Positions 42,007 through 50,933 of a stretch of DNA of 64,000 nucleotides are shown in pieces (position 1 is the stretch's first letter; every line of letters starts with the position of its first letter). The notes below the pieces were generated by a model. It saw only the letters and a list, made by a program, of their open reading frames with translations, was not told where the DNA came from and did not search any database. The DNA is from Hymenobacter ruricola. GTDB taxonomy: Bacteria > Bacteroidota > Bacteroidia > Cytophagales > Hymenobacteraceae. The DNA lies in assembly GCF_015694525.1 (NCBI RefSeq), contig NZ_JADQDM010000002.1:186001-250000 (forward strand). Reading direction: 5' to 3'. The position numbers were made by a program, and so were the translations under genes.

Positions 42007-42482
42007 CCGCCGCCCACGAGCGCCTCTACCTGCGCACCCTGCACCGGCTGGTAGCTGCCGGCATCCCCTTTGGCATCCTGGGCACCTTCGCCCTGCGCCG
42101 GCACTGCCCCGCCCTGCCCCGCCGCCTGGTGGCCGACTGCGACCTGTTCCTGCCGCCCGACCCGGCCACCCTCACCGCGCTGGCCCGCCAGCTGCAAGCC
42201 GGCGGCTGGCGTGTCACCCTCTGGGAGCAGCCCGTCACGCTACCCTTCCAGGCCGCCGACCTCACGAGCAAGTACTATCTCCGGGCCCGCCAGGCCGGCG
42301 CCGTGCTAGATTGCAGCTACGAGAACGACTACCTGAGCTGGCCGGAATTCTGGGCGGCCTGCCAGTGGCACCACGGCTTGCCGCTGCTGGCACCCGAGGC
42401 CATCCTGCACCAAAAAGCGCTGGTGGCCCGGCCCGCCGACCGCGCCGTGCTGCGCTGGTGGCAGCAGGCAGTTAGCAGCTGA
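42003..42482 (+). CDS. Nucleotidyltransferase-like protein coupled to the radical SAM gene
   Basis: A 159-residue protein that looks like a minimal nucleotidyltransferase. PFGILGTFALRRHCPALPRR stands where the helix-strand GxxA motif would be. LVADCDLFLPPDPATL carries D-x-D, and AGAVLDCSYENDYLSW gives the third acidic strand. The C-terminal helix ends in APEAILHQKALVARPADRAVL, as in AbiEii/MNT-like folds where the region recognises substrate. It starts inside the stop codon of the radical SAM gene (ATGA), a strong sign of coupling. The transferred group and acceptor are unknown. Confidence 0.72.
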   Translation: MTAAHERLYLRTLHRLVAAGIPFGILGTFALRRHCPALPRRLVADCDLFLPPDPATLTALARQLQAGGWRVTLWEQPVTLPFQAADLTSKYYLRARQAGAVLDCSYENDYLSWPEFWAACQWHHGLPLLAPEAILHQKALVARPADRAVLRWWQQAVSS

Positions 42483-42619
42483 TGAGACGCTACCACCAAC
42501 CAGAGCTTGCCTTATGACTTACCGGGCATTTATTTACTCCGCCCTTCAATTTTCAAACAGCCTCCTCTCGCACTAAATCCCGCCTGACCAAAAGTGTCGA
42601 AGGCCTTAAACAGATTCAC

Positions 42620-43138
42620 ATGACAAGAGAAGAGATTCTTCTTAACAGCATCTGGACCGAAGCGAAGCTATTGGTCTACTCCGGGTTCTTTCAGAAAGAA
42701 GTACAAATGGACCTGCTCGCGTCCGATTACAATCTGAAAAACACGTCCAAAATCATTTCCGAGAAATTCACCCAATCGGTAAACGATTTCCTGAACTTAC
42801 CCGAGCAGAGCAAGCCCTTGATGCAAACCTTGCTGTACAAGCACTGCCTGGAATGCTGCGAAAGCATCTCCTACGGTTTCAAGGTGCGGGCCGGGGAAAC
42901 GGAAGCCGACGCCAACTTGCGGAAGTTTGGGGTGAAGGATGCAGCGTCTGCTTTCAAAAAAGCTACCCTGGACCACGTGGCGGTTCAGGAAGACGAATAC
43001 CTGGAAAACCGGTTTGTCAGAATCGTTTTCTTCCCGGCGTGGGAAACCGAGCACGGCTGCGAATTAATTCTTAAAAACGGCGAGCTGCTGGACTACTTCG
43101 GCGAAAGCGGCACCTACCTGGCGCAATTTGAGCTTTGA
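42620..43138 (+). CDS. Hypothetical protein
   Basis: A 172-residue protein that I do not recognise with confidence. The C-terminal half, IVFFPAWETEHGCELILKNG followed by ELLDYFGESGTYL, resembles small immunity-type or DUF2004/DUF6985-like domains in which a conserved EHG stands before a strand pair. The N-terminal half is helical. No signal peptide or membrane segment is present. It is less GC-rich than its neighbours and preceded by a 137-base gap, so it may have been acquired. It could be an orphan immunity gene. Confidence 0.62.
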   Translation: MTREEILLNSIWTEAKLLVYSGFFQKEVQMDLLASDYNLKNTSKIISEKFTQSVNDFLNLPEQSKPLMQTLLYKHCLECCESISYGFKVRAGETEADANLRKFGVKDAASAFKKATLDHVAVQEDEYLENRFVRIVFFPAWETEHGCELILKNGELLDYFGESGTYLAQFEL

Positions 43139-43242
43139 GGAATAACGGCTACTCCAGCCGCCCATTACGCTGGCTGCTCAGAACGCATCCCGCTACCCGC
43201 TGAAACAAAGGATTTCCCGGGTTCAAATCTTTAACACCCCCG

Positions 43243-44076
43243 CTAGCGCGTAGCGGGCAGCTCCAACTCAGCGTAGGTGAGCGGCAGCCCGGCGCCTTCA
43301 GCTACATCGCCACTCGGGGCCGCGTGCGCCAGGGCCAATACCACGTGGCGGGCGTCGCGCCAGCGGGCATAGCGCGGTCCCCAATCCCCTAGGGCGCGGT
43401 TCCATACCAGCTGCGGAATAGGCCCGTCTACCCGGTATAGGCTCATTTCGGTGGGGGTGCCGCCGCTGGCCACGTCTTCGCACACGCTAAGCAGATAGCG
43501 GCCGTCGGGCGACAGCGCGGGAGCCCCCAGCAGGTCGGTGCGCCGACCGGTGCGCTGGTCCAGTAGCAGCACGGCCGGGCCTTCGTCGGTGGTCACGTCG
43601 ACCACCCACTGGTGGGCGGCGGGCAAGCTGCCCCAGTACGCATACCCGATGTCGTTGCCCTCCGGCCCATCGGGCGACGAGGGCACCGGGCGCAGCGTGA
43701 CGGCCGGCCCCTGCGCCGGCCGGAAGACGAGGGTTTCGCCCCGGCGCTGCACCCGCCCGTCGGCGGGCAGCGGCGCATCGAGGTTGGCCGGCGCCTTCTG
43801 GCCGCTGGCCACGGCGGCTTCTTCCCGCTCCGCCGGGCGCTGGGGCAGCGGGTCCGCGGCGCGCAGCTGGTCGAAAGCCGCTTTGGTGCTCGGCCGCAGC
43901 CGCAGCACGCCGGCGGGGTGCCCCAGCGAGTCGGCCACGTGCAAGGTGTCGGCCGGCGGGCGGGCGCTTGGTTCGGCCGCATTGCTGGGCGCAGCAGTAG
44001 CGGGCTTGGTGGTAGCGGCGGGCTGGTCGGGCTGGCAGGCGACCAGCAACAAGGCGAAGGCGGCGTAGTACTTCAT
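43243..44076 (-). CDS. Hypothetical lipoprotein
   Basis: A 277-residue protein with signal MKYYAAFALLLVACQPDQPA, lipobox LVAC. An Ala/Pro/Thr-rich linker (about 18-45) is followed by a beta-rich domain. DNDIGYAYWG-like GNDIGYAYWGSLPAAHQWVV, LLDQRTGRRTDLLGAPALSP and DGRYLLSVCEDVAS recall one or two blades of a beta-propeller. No catalytic motif is seen. It is the last in a minus-strand run of four lipoprotein or membrane protein genes (46779 down to 43243), and the 30-base gap to the gene before it suggests a shared transcript. Location is probably the periplasm or outer membrane. Confidence 0.7.
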   Translation of the reverse strand: MKYYAAFALLLVACQPDQPAATTKPATAAPSNAAEPSARPPADTLHVADSLGHPAGVLRLRPSTKAAFDQLRAADPLPQRPAEREEAAVASGQKAPANLDAPLPADGRVQRRGETLVFRPAQGPAVTLRPVPSSPDGPEGNDIGYAYWGSLPAAHQWVVDVTTDEGPAVLLLDQRTGRRTDLLGAPALSPDGRYLLSVCEDVASGGTPTEMSLYRVDGPIPQLVWNRALGDWGPRYARWRDARHVVLALAHAAPSGDVAEGAGLPLTYAELELPATR

Positions 44077-44106
44077 GCGCGAAGAGAATGGTTGATAAAG
44101 CGGCCG

Positions 44107-45314
44107 CTACTCCAGACGCTTGCGCTGGAAGTCGTGAATGTCGTGGCCGTCGTCGGTGAGCAGCACGATGCCGTGCACGTAGTCGGGGCCGCCGCGGTAG
44201 TGCAGCGCGAACCCATCGGTGGTGCGCACGGCCTGCTCAAATTCGTAGGCGCCCGCGGGCTTTGACCACAGGATGCGACCGTCGCGCACGTCGAGGCGCT
44301 GCACGCTCCGGGGGCCGTCGCGCCGCGGCGTTAGCGCGGTCAGAACAAGGAGGGTATTGGCGTCCTGGTACAGCACGCGGCCATCGAAAAAGCGCCGGTC
44401 CGTCGCCACGGCCGCCGTGTCGCGGGCCTGATTGGGCTGGCCGGGCGGCTGCGAATGAGGCGGCTCCGCGCGGCGGCCTGCAGGTCGCCGCTCAGGGCTT
44501 GCTCGAAGTAGAAAAACTGGCGGGGCCGCTGCTGGTCGGCGGCGTGGTATAAGGCCGCGCCCTCGGTGAACGTTTGGCCGGTGGCGGGCAGGTAATACAG
44601 GGTCTGGCCTTCGTTGGTGAGGGCGCACAGGGCCTCGTGGCTGGTGTCGAAGCTATACTGTGCGATTCCGCTGCTGGCCGCGGACTGGTCGGCCAGCAGC
44701 GTCTGGGTTACGTCCGCGAGCTGATTGGCACGGGTGTCGACCTGGTACAGCCTCCGGTGGCCCAGCACAAACACCCGCCCGCCGGGAAAGGTGTGCCAAC
44801 TGAAAAGGTGTTCTTCGGGGCTATTGCCCAGGGCTGGAAGTTTCTGCTCGCGGCGTACGTTGCCGGTGCGCGGGTCAAAAAACACGGCCGCCCAGGTGGT
44901 GGAGTCGCCGTGGGCTTCCGTGGTGCGCAGCGTCACGTACACGGGCTGCTGCCGGGCATCGGCATACACGTAGTTGGTGGGGTAAAACGTGAGGCCCGCC
45001 ACCGGGGCAGCCGGCGCATTGGGCTGTTGAGGTTGGTCGAGCCCGATAATCAGGAACACCAGCCAAAACACGGCCCCCGCGCCCACCAGCGCGCACAGCC
45101 CAATGGCCACCCGCTGCCCCCACGACAGCGGCGGACGGCCGGCCGGCGGCGCGGGCGGGCCGGGAAAGTGGTGCCGCACGTGCACGGTCACGTCGTCCGA
45201 ATCGAGGTAATATTCCGTCTGGCAGTTGGCGCAGCGAAACAGGCCGGGGGCAAGCAGCGTGTTTTGCGTGCCGCCGCACTGCGGGCACCGGATGGGGCGA
45301 ATGGTTTTGGCCAT
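44107..45314 (-). pseudogene. Zinc-ribbon membrane protein, frameshifted
   Basis: The 5' part (45314 to about 44460) reads a zinc ribbon, IRCPQCGGTQNTLL and FRCANCQTEYYLD, then a transmembrane helix (VAIGLCALVGAGAVFWLVFL). A long extracytoplasmic beta-rich part follows, with segments such as VYVTLRTTEAHGDSTTWAAV and GGRVFVLGHRRLYQVDT. After GDLQAAARS the frame is lost, but the minus-strand frame one base away continues sensibly as ATDRRFFDGRVLYQDANTLL to FQRKRLE, ending at 44107. One base is missing near 44450-44480. Either the gene is broken or the base was missed in a GC-rich run. The architecture suggests a PQQ- or WD-like propeller anchored in the membrane. Confidence 0.72.
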
Positions 45315-45401
45315 GCTGCGGTAGTACGAAAAACGCCGGGCCGGGCGGTGAGTTAATTCAGAAGCCGATTAGTGGTAAGCGGGCAAACCCAACGGAACTC
45401 C

Positions 45402-46646
45402 TCACCGCTTCGCCACTCCGGTGCCCGCGCCGGGCAGCGGCAGCCCCTCGCGCAGCAGCGGGCGCAGCTCGGCCAGAGGAATGTACACCGGTATTTCGCC
45501 CAGCGCGTAGGCGGCAATTTCGTAAGGCCCGTACATGAACAGGACGCCGCCGGGCGTGAGGCACACGTTGGTGGTCAGCCGAATTTCGTTGTCCATCAGC
45601 TGGCTATCCAGCCGCTCGTTGTCGCCGATGCCCAGCGTGCGCCGCACGCCCTTTTCCAGCAAGGGCAGCAAGCGGGTGCGGGCCTCCGGCCGGAAAATAT
45701 CATTGAACGCGAGTACCCGGCCGGTCCGCAAATCGAAGCTGCGCACCGTGCTGCCGAAGCTGCCGTGGGCGCCCCCCGAGTAGCTGTAATCCAGGATGCG
45801 CAGGCTCAGCAAATCGCCCTGCTCGCAAATCACCGACGCGCTGCTCTGGCTTTGGTAGCGCAGGCTGGGGCTGTAGTCTTCGGTGGAGTCCGCGGCCGTC
45901 GCCGTCGAGTCGGGCGCCATATCCTTGGCCAGTTCGGCGGCATCTTCCTGGTAATATTTGCTGAAGTCGGCGCGCTGCTGCTGCCAGAGGCGGGCCAGGT
46001 CGGGCACGGGCCGGTTGGGCAGGCTATCGCCGCGCAGCAGGCGGCGGAGGTTGGCCGCCACGGCCTGCCCCACGCGTGAGTTGCCCACCGGCTCCAGCCC
46101 TTGCAGGCCCACGTGGCCATACGGCGAAGGGGTTTTGGTGGGAAAGGCCGCCACGGAATCGGCAAACGAGCGCACCGCCAGGGCCAGGACCGGGCGCACG
46201 GGCCGCAGCTGCACCGCCTGCCCGCCCGCGGTGCCCACCAGGCGGCCGTCGGGCTGGCGGCGCAGGCGCCAGCGAATTTCCCGCTCGTTGCCGTCGGCAT
46301 CGCGCACGGCACGGTCGTAATACGCCAGCACCAGGCTATCGGGCTGCGGGCGCACCTCCGAAACCTGCTGCAGCTCGTGCGGCTCGCCGTCGGCCCCGAG
46401 GTAGTAGCCGCTGATGCCCCCCACGGCCGCATCGCCGGGCACCGCCGGGCTGATGGTGAGGTGCAAGGTCACAGAATCGGCCGCGCCGGTCAGCTGGCCC
46501 CGGTACTGCACGTAGCCCGGCTGGCGATAATCGGCTGGCACGGGCGCGGGGGCCGTGGTGCTTTGGGCTTTGTCGGTTTTTTTCGAGGGGCAGGCACTGA
46601 GCGCCAGCAGCAGCGGCGCGGCCCAGAGCAGTATAGAACGATTCAT
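45402..46646 (-). CDS. DUF3298 (RsiV-like) lipoprotein
   Basis: A 414-residue protein with signal MNRSILLWAAPLLLALSAC (lipobox LSAC). The N-terminal half carries strand-rich segments around GYVQYRGQLTGAADSVTLHL. The C-terminal half has LLSLRILDYSYSGGAHGSFG, STVRSFDLRTGRVLAFNDIF and LTPGGVLFMYGPYEIAAYAL, the hallmark of DUF4163/DUF3298 domains found in RsiV and PdaC. In Bacillus RsiV this module binds lysozyme, but that role is not shown for Bacteroidota. It lies between two other minus-strand lipoprotein genes. Confidence 0.85.
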   Translation of the reverse strand: MNRSILLWAAPLLLALSACPSKKTDKAQSTTAPAPVPADYRQPGYVQYRGQLTGAADSVTLHLTISPAVPGDAAVGGISGYYLGADGEPHELQQVSEVRPQPDSLVLAYYDRAVRDADGNEREIRWRLRRQPDGRLVGTAGGQAVQLRPVRPVLALAVRSFADSVAAFPTKTPSPYGHVGLQGLEPVGNSRVGQAVAANLRRLLRGDSLPNRPVPDLARLWQQQRADFSKYYQEDAAELAKDMAPDSTATAADSTEDYSPSLRYQSQSSASVICEQGDLLSLRILDYSYSGGAHGSFGSTVRSFDLRTGRVLAFNDIFRPEARTRLLPLLEKGVRRTLGIGDNERLDSQLMDNEIRLTTNVCLTPGGVLFMYGPYEIAAYALGEIPVYIPLAELRPLLREGLPLPGAGTGVAKR

Positions 46647-46778
46647 GGCCGTATATAACGGAAAATGCCGGCGCAGGGCTTAGCAGCGCGGCCACTCCAC
46701 TGATATGATTTTGTTAATCAAAACAAAATAAGCCCAGCCAACGGCCCATTTCATTGTTGCCGCGGGCACACGTCGCTT

Positions 46779-47354
46779 TCACTGTCCAGCCTTGCCGCTG
46801 GCCTTCGGCTGCTGCCGCAGGGAAGCAAAAATGGCCAGCAGCTGGCGCAGCTCGGCCGCCGATTTGGCTTCGCCAAAGGCGTTGATTAAGGGGTTCCACC
46901 CCTGGCCGCTATGGCTGTCAAACACGGCGCTGACGGTGTAGCCGGTGGCGCAGCGCTGCACCCGCCAGGTGGCGGGGCGGCCCAGCAACGTGGTAGGCAC
47001 GCGGCGCAGTTGGCAGCCGGGGCCCGTTTCGCTGGCTTCCTGCGGGTGGCCGCCGAAGTACAGGCCGCCCGTGAAACTGGTGCGCACGGTGGTATCGGCC
47101 GGGGCGAAGTAATAAACCAGAAAGTCGGCCGCGTCGGTGCTGCGCAGCTTGTAGGTGCCGGGCAACGTCACAAAATAGCCGCTGTCGCCCAAGGCCTGCT
47201 CCACCAGCCGCGGCGCTGCTACGGCAACCTGCGGCGGTTTTTCAGCCAGTGGCGGAGCGGTGGCGGGCTGGTCGGGGCCGTGGCAGGCCGCTACCGTTCC
47301 AAGAGCCACCGCAACGGCCAGCCGATGAAGATTTCTGAATAATAAGTGCGGCAT
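46779..47354 (-). CDS. Hypothetical lipoprotein
   Basis: A 191-residue protein. ATG 47354 gives signal MPHLLFRNLHRLAVAVALGT and lipobox VAAC; the frame continues upstream to 47540 through a hydrophobic stretch, but that would bury the lipobox. The mature part has FVTLPGTYKLRSTDAADFLV and YYFAPADTTVRTSF, then WRVQRCATGYTVSAVFDS. It is a small beta-rich domain of unknown function with two Cys in the second half that could form a disulfide. It is the first gene of the minus-strand lipoprotein run. Confidence 0.7.
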   Translation of the reverse strand: MPHLLFRNLHRLAVAVALGTVAACHGPDQPATAPPLAEKPPQVAVAAPRLVEQALGDSGYFVTLPGTYKLRSTDAADFLVYYFAPADTTVRTSFTGGLYFGGHPQEASETGPGCQLRRVPTTLLGRPATWRVQRCATGYTVSAVFDSHSGQGWNPLINAFGEAKSAAELRQLLAIFASLRQQPKASGKAGQ

Positions 47355-47769
47355 GCGAAAGTAATTTAAGCGGGTGCGTCTTTGGCTTGTCCAGCTATAC
47401 GGCTGCGACTTATTAACCGGTACCAGACCAGCCCAAACCCGACCTGTAAGCAAAATGATGACGACTTCAGCCACAACTATGATTGCCAGGCCGACGAGTC
47501 CAACAACGACGCCACTGCCAACTGCCACGCTTGCCGGCAACAGCCCTATCCAAGGTAAGTCATGCCACTGCCCGCAAGCCCTTGGGCCGGCTCAATTCAG
47601 CGTTTGTGCGAGCGAAGCCGTAGTTTCGCCAACCCTCACCCCGTTTCGCGGTTGTGTACAGCTGCCCGGCGTCCGGCCCCGTCCCAATGGAAAAGGGCAG
47701 GTCGCAGTCAATCTTTGTTTTGATGGATATCCGGTCAGCTTTTCTCCCCTTCAAACGCACCAAACCTGC
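47355..47769. other. 415-base gap between divergent genes
   Basis: No gene is supported. A minus-strand frame (47355-47540) encodes a hydrophobic stretch but is continuous with the lipoprotein gene and lacks its own end. A plus-strand frame from 47374 leads into the LON-domain gene but shows no coding character. No repeat is present. Confidence 0.55.
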
Positions 47770-48405
47770 ATGGCCCGCCTGCTACCGCTGTTCCCCCTGA
47801 ATTTGGTCGTTTTTCCGGGCGAGAAACTCAACCTGCACATCTTCGAGCCCCGCTACCGCCAGCTCGTGCGCGAGTGCATTGAGCAAAACACCACCTTCGG
47901 CATCCCGCCCTACCTCGACAATTCCCTCAGCGAGCTGGGCACCGAAATGCGCCTCGTGAGCGTGGAGCAAACCTATTCCAGCGGCGAGCTCGACATCCGG
48001 ACCCGGGCCGTGGGCGTGTTTCGCATCAACAAATTCTACCGCCAGGCGCCGGGCAAGCTCTACGCCGGCGGCCTGATTGAAGACGTGGTGCAGGACAACG
48101 AAGCCGACCCGCTGCTGCGCGACATCATCACGAAGCAAGTGCGGCAGCTCTACGAAGCCCTGGGCCTGCGCAAGCTGCTGCTGGAACTAGCCCCCAACTA
48201 CTGCATTTTCGACGTGGCCCACCACATCGGCTTCAGCACCGAGCAGGAATACCAACTCCTGGCCACCACCAGCGAGCAGGAACGCCAGGAGCTGGTGCGC
48301 GACCACCTCGACACCATCCTGCCCGTCGTGCTCGAAACCGAGCGCCTAAAGGAGCGAGTACGGCTGAACGGCCACTTCAAAAACCTCACGCCGCCAAACT
48401 TCTGA
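47770..48405 (+). CDS. LON peptidase substrate-binding domain protein
   Basis: A 211-residue protein equal to the N-terminal LAN domain of Lon protease without ATPase or peptidase parts. It begins LLPLFPLNLVVFPGEKLNLH followed by IFEPRYRQLVREC, then LVSVEQTYSSGELDIRTRAV and GVFRINKFY. The helical C-terminus (FDVAHHIGFSTEQEYQLLAT, LVRDHLDTILPVVLETERLK) is typical of stand-alone members. ATG 47770 fits the family start. Such proteins are found widely but their role is unclear; they may bind unfolded proteins or cereblon-type ligands. Its stop lies at the edge of a long inverted repeat. Confidence 0.88.
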   Translation: MARLLPLFPLNLVVFPGEKLNLHIFEPRYRQLVRECIEQNTTFGIPPYLDNSLSELGTEMRLVSVEQTYSSGELDIRTRAVGVFRINKFYRQAPGKLYAGGLIEDVVQDNEADPLLRDIITKQVRQLYEALGLRKLLLELAPNYCIFDVAHHIGFSTEQEYQLLATTSEQERQELVRDHLDTILPVVLETERLKERVRLNGHFKNLTPPNF

Positions 48406-48628
48406 ACCGCAGATTTTCGCAGATTTAACGGATAGGAACGGATTCTGACGGCTCCCATAAGCAATGCTCGGCTGTTACTCTTATCTGAACGCAATGGGCG
48501 CAGTTGATTAGCTGCGCCCATTGCGTTGGATAGCCAAAGTAGGCCTGCCGAACTGCGGGCGAATAGCGGCAGTGCGCCCGTCTAAATCCGTTCTTGTCCG
48601 TTAAATCTGCGAAAATCTGCGGTTCAGA
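48401..48628. repeat. Long inverted repeat with nested hairpin between convergent genes
   Basis: The outer arms of 44 bases (48401-48444 and 48585-48628) carry CCGCAGATTTTCGCAGATTT and differ at only a few sites. Inside is a second hairpin, AACGCAATGGGCGCAG (48488-48503) with its exact complement at 48512-48527. The outer arms touch the ends of both flanking genes. Confidence 0.9.
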
Positions 48629-49441
48629 CTACTTCTTCAACCCGGCGGGCACGCCCTGCGGGAATTCCGCCGCGATTTCCTTTTCCAGCTCGCCGATGCG
48701 GTTGCCGGGGTTGGGGTGGGTGCTCAGGAACTCCGGCGTGGAACTGCGGCCGCCCTGCTGCTCCAGCATCTGCATCACCTGAATCATGGCGCGGGGGTCG
48801 TAGCCGGCCTGGGGGGTGAAATCGACGGCCAGCCGGTCGGCCTCTAGCTCGTCGTTGCGCCCAAACCGCAGGCCGATGACCTTGGCAATGGCCGCCGCCA
48901 CGGCCGCCTTGGCCACCGAGCTGCCCGGGCTGTTGGGGTCGTAGGAAGCAATGGTGGCCGCTCCGGCCAGGCCCTGCGTCAGGTTCGACTTGGCTACCTG
49001 AGCCGCCGAGTGCCGGCCCACCACGTGCCCAATCTCGTGGGCCAGCACGCCGGCCAGCTGGGCTTCCGTGGTCAGGTTTTTCAGCAGGCCCTGGGTGATG
49101 AACACCTGCCCGCCGGGCAGCGCAAACGCGTTGATGGTCTGGTCGTCGGCCAGCAGGTGAAACTGGAATTTGTAGGGCGTCTGGCCGGCTTTGGTGCTGG
49201 CAATGATGCGCTGGCCCACCTGCTGCACAATGGCCGTGCCGCGGGCGTCGGGGCTTTCGCCGCCGTACTGGGCCGCCATTTCGGGGGCGGCCTGCAGGCC
49301 GAGGGCGATTTCCTGGTCGGCGCTCATGTTCACGTGCTGCGTTTCGCCGGTCACCTCGTTTTTAGAAGTGTGGAAATAATAGCTGAAAAGGGACACCGCC
49401 GCCACGATGATGCCAATGATGAAGCGGAGATTGAGGCGCAT
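48629..49441 (-). CDS. M48 family metalloprotease
   Basis: A 270-residue protein with one N-terminal membrane helix (FIIGIIVAAVSLFSYYF, about 7-23). The catalytic zinc motif is GVLAHEIGHVVGRHSA (HEIGH at 135-139), and the third ligand is Glu in RNDELEADRLAVDF. INAFALPGGQVFITQGLL precedes it, as in M48C proteins. The C-terminus has MLEQQGGRSSTPEFLSTHPN. It is shorter than BepA because the TPR domain is absent. It probably acts in the periplasm on outer-membrane or misfolded proteins. It may be a lipoprotein-like anchored form, but no lipobox is present. The stop codon lies next to the long inverted repeat. Confidence 0.9.
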   Translation of the reverse strand: MRLNLRFIIGIIVAAVSLFSYYFHTSKNEVTGETQHVNMSADQEIALGLQAAPEMAAQYGGESPDARGTAIVQQVGQRIIASTKAGQTPYKFQFHLLADDQTINAFALPGGQVFITQGLLKNLTTEAQLAGVLAHEIGHVVGRHSAAQVAKSNLTQGLAGAATIASYDPNSPGSSVAKAAVAAAIAKVIGLRFGRNDELEADRLAVDFTPQAGYDPRAMIQVMQMLEQQGGRSSTPEFLSTHPNPGNRIGELEKEIAAEFPQGVPAGLKK

Positions 49442-49565
49442 GGACGAAGAAAGAAAAAGTGAATTTGGTGAGCCCGGCCACCCGCGGCCGGCAGCGGGAA
49501 TTGCCCCGCTGCGCTTTTAACGCACCCTTTCCGTTCTGGTTATTCTCCGGGCCCGGCGGCGGGCC

Positions 49566-50357
49566 TTAGCTGGCCTTGCGCTGGCTGGCAAAGGCCTCCA
49601 CGGCCGTGTCCACGTTCAGCCACCGCGACCGGTAGCCGGCAGTGGCCGGGCCGTGCAGGTAAATCACGCTGCCACCTTTGATGGCTTTCACGATGGCCGC
49701 CGTTTCGGCCACCGGCAGGGCCGGGCAGCCCTGGCTGCGCCCCAGGCGCCCGTGGGCCTTCACAAAGTCTTCGCACACGTACTCGGCGCCGTGCACCACC
49801 ACGGCCCGGCTTTCGGCGTGGGTATTGAAGCCGGGGTCCAGGCCCACTATCTTGAGCGACAGGCCGTGCTTGCCGGTGTAGGTGGTGGGCGCCGTGCGGT
49901 AGAATCCCAGGCTGCTCATCTCCGAACCGTTCTTGTCGGAAAACGCCACCGGCACGTCGGCGCCGCTGGCTTTGCCGTGGGCCACCAGCGTGTGAAACAG
50001 CACCTTGGCCTTTTCCAGGTCGATGACCCACAGGCGCTTTTGCTGGCTGGGCCGGCTGAAGTCAATCAGCGTGAGCACCGGCGGGCTGCTGGCTTGCTTG
50101 CCGGCCGGCCGCAGGTTGTAGTAGCCCACCAGCCCCTCCCGAAACACGGCCAGCGGCAGGCCCGTCTCACCCAGTCCCATCTTGGCGTAGAGCTGCGCCG
50201 CTTCCTGCTCAAAGGCCGTCTGGAAATACGCCCGGCGGGCGGGCGCGGGCAGTTGGTCCAGGGCAGCCGCGGGCACCGTTTGCGCGCCGCTGCTGCCGGC
50301 CCGCAGCAGCGCGCCCATCACCATTGCTCCCGTAAAAACGCGAAACCGCTTCACCAT
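49566..50357 (-). CDS. Murein L,D-transpeptidase catalytic domain (YkuD-like) protein
   Basis: A 263-residue protein with a signal peptide (MVKRFRVFTGAMVMGALLRA, cleavage after SSGA). The N-terminal segment is helical; the catalytic part has LWVIDLEKAKVLFHTLVAHG, KNGSEMSSLGFYRT, AVVVHGAEYVCEDFV and LGRSQGCPALPVAETAAIV. The H-x(n)-S-x-G-C motif with the nucleophilic Cys matches the YkuD_2 (YkuD-like L,D-transpeptidase catalytic) family. It would act in the periplasm, either cross-linking peptidoglycan or attaching proteins. Bacteroidota members are commonly annotated this way but few are tested. Confidence 0.88.
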   Translation of the reverse strand: MVKRFRVFTGAMVMGALLRAGSSGAQTVPAAALDQLPAPARRAYFQTAFEQEAAQLYAKMGLGETGLPLAVFREGLVGYYNLRPAGKQASSPPVLTLIDFSRPSQQKRLWVIDLEKAKVLFHTLVAHGKASGADVPVAFSDKNGSEMSSLGFYRTAPTTYTGKHGLSLKIVGLDPGFNTHAESRAVVVHGAEYVCEDFVKAHGRLGRSQGCPALPVAETAAIVKAIKGGSVIYLHGPATAGYRSRWLNVDTAVEAFASQRKAS

Positions 50358-50485
50358 ATAACTTCCTGATTGGTCTGTGCTAACGATAATGCTCTGGCTG
50401 CCTACTACACCTGCTTGCCAAATTTAGTGCTTAGTTTCGTCACTTATCCGGCTCACCCGCGCCGGTTTCATCAGCCTTTTTCGTA

Positions 50486-50914
50486 ATGCCTGCTTTTTTG
50501 TTGCTGCCCCCGCTTCGGCGCGTTGCGCGGTTGCTGGCGGTTCCGGCCGCGGTGCTGGCCGGCGGCTGCGGCCACGCCCTGCCCCGGCTGCCGGGCTTCG
50601 ACGCCGCAGCGTGGCGCGCCGACCCCTACGCCTGCCAAGACCAGCGCCGCGCCGCCGTGCCCGCCCTGGTGCGCAGCAAAGAGCAGCTCTACGAAGCACG
50701 GGCCGACGACGTGACCGCCCTGCTGGGCCCGCCCGATGAGGAAGAGCTGCGCGCCGGCACCGAAAAGGTGTACTATTACTACTTGGAGCCCGGCCGCCAG
50801 TGCACCCCCCGCCACCCCCGCTCCGGCGCGGCCTGCCTCAGCCTCCGTTTCGGCCCGCTCGGCACCGTGACGGAGGTACTGAGCGACCCGCTGTCTCCCG
50901 GCAAGGACTTATAA
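50486..50914 (+). CDS. Hypothetical lipoprotein, possible SmpA/OmlA-like fold
   Basis: A 142-residue protein. The signal region is RRVARLLAVPAAVLAGGCGH, with lipobox AGGC. The mature part is compact: YACQDQRRAAVPALVRSKEQ, DDVTALLGPPDEEELRAGTE, KVYYYYLEPGRQC. VTALLGPPDEE followed by a strand of aromatic residues is the pattern of the BamE/SmpA/OmlA fold, in which a helical pair packs on a three-stranded sheet. The function is unknown; no Bam genes are nearby. ATG 50486 is the only start compatible with a signal. A terminator at 50934 follows. Confidence 0.75.
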   Translation: MPAFLLLPPLRRVARLLAVPAAVLAGGCGHALPRLPGFDAAAWRADPYACQDQRRAAVPALVRSKEQLYEARADDVTALLGPPDEEELRAGTEKVYYYYLEPGRQCTPRHPRSGAACLSLRFGPLGTVTEVLSDPLSPGKDL

Positions 50915-50933
50915 GAAGCATTGCTAAGCGCAT

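Noticed and set aside
43200..43242. Possible tRNA T-arm (GGGTTCAAATC)
   Set aside because: No matching acceptor or anticodon stem could be built on either strand.
47355..47540. Extra hydrophobic N-terminal sequence of the lipoprotein at 46779
   Set aside because: It would place a membrane segment before a normal lipobox and has no start supported by context; ATG 47354 is simpler.
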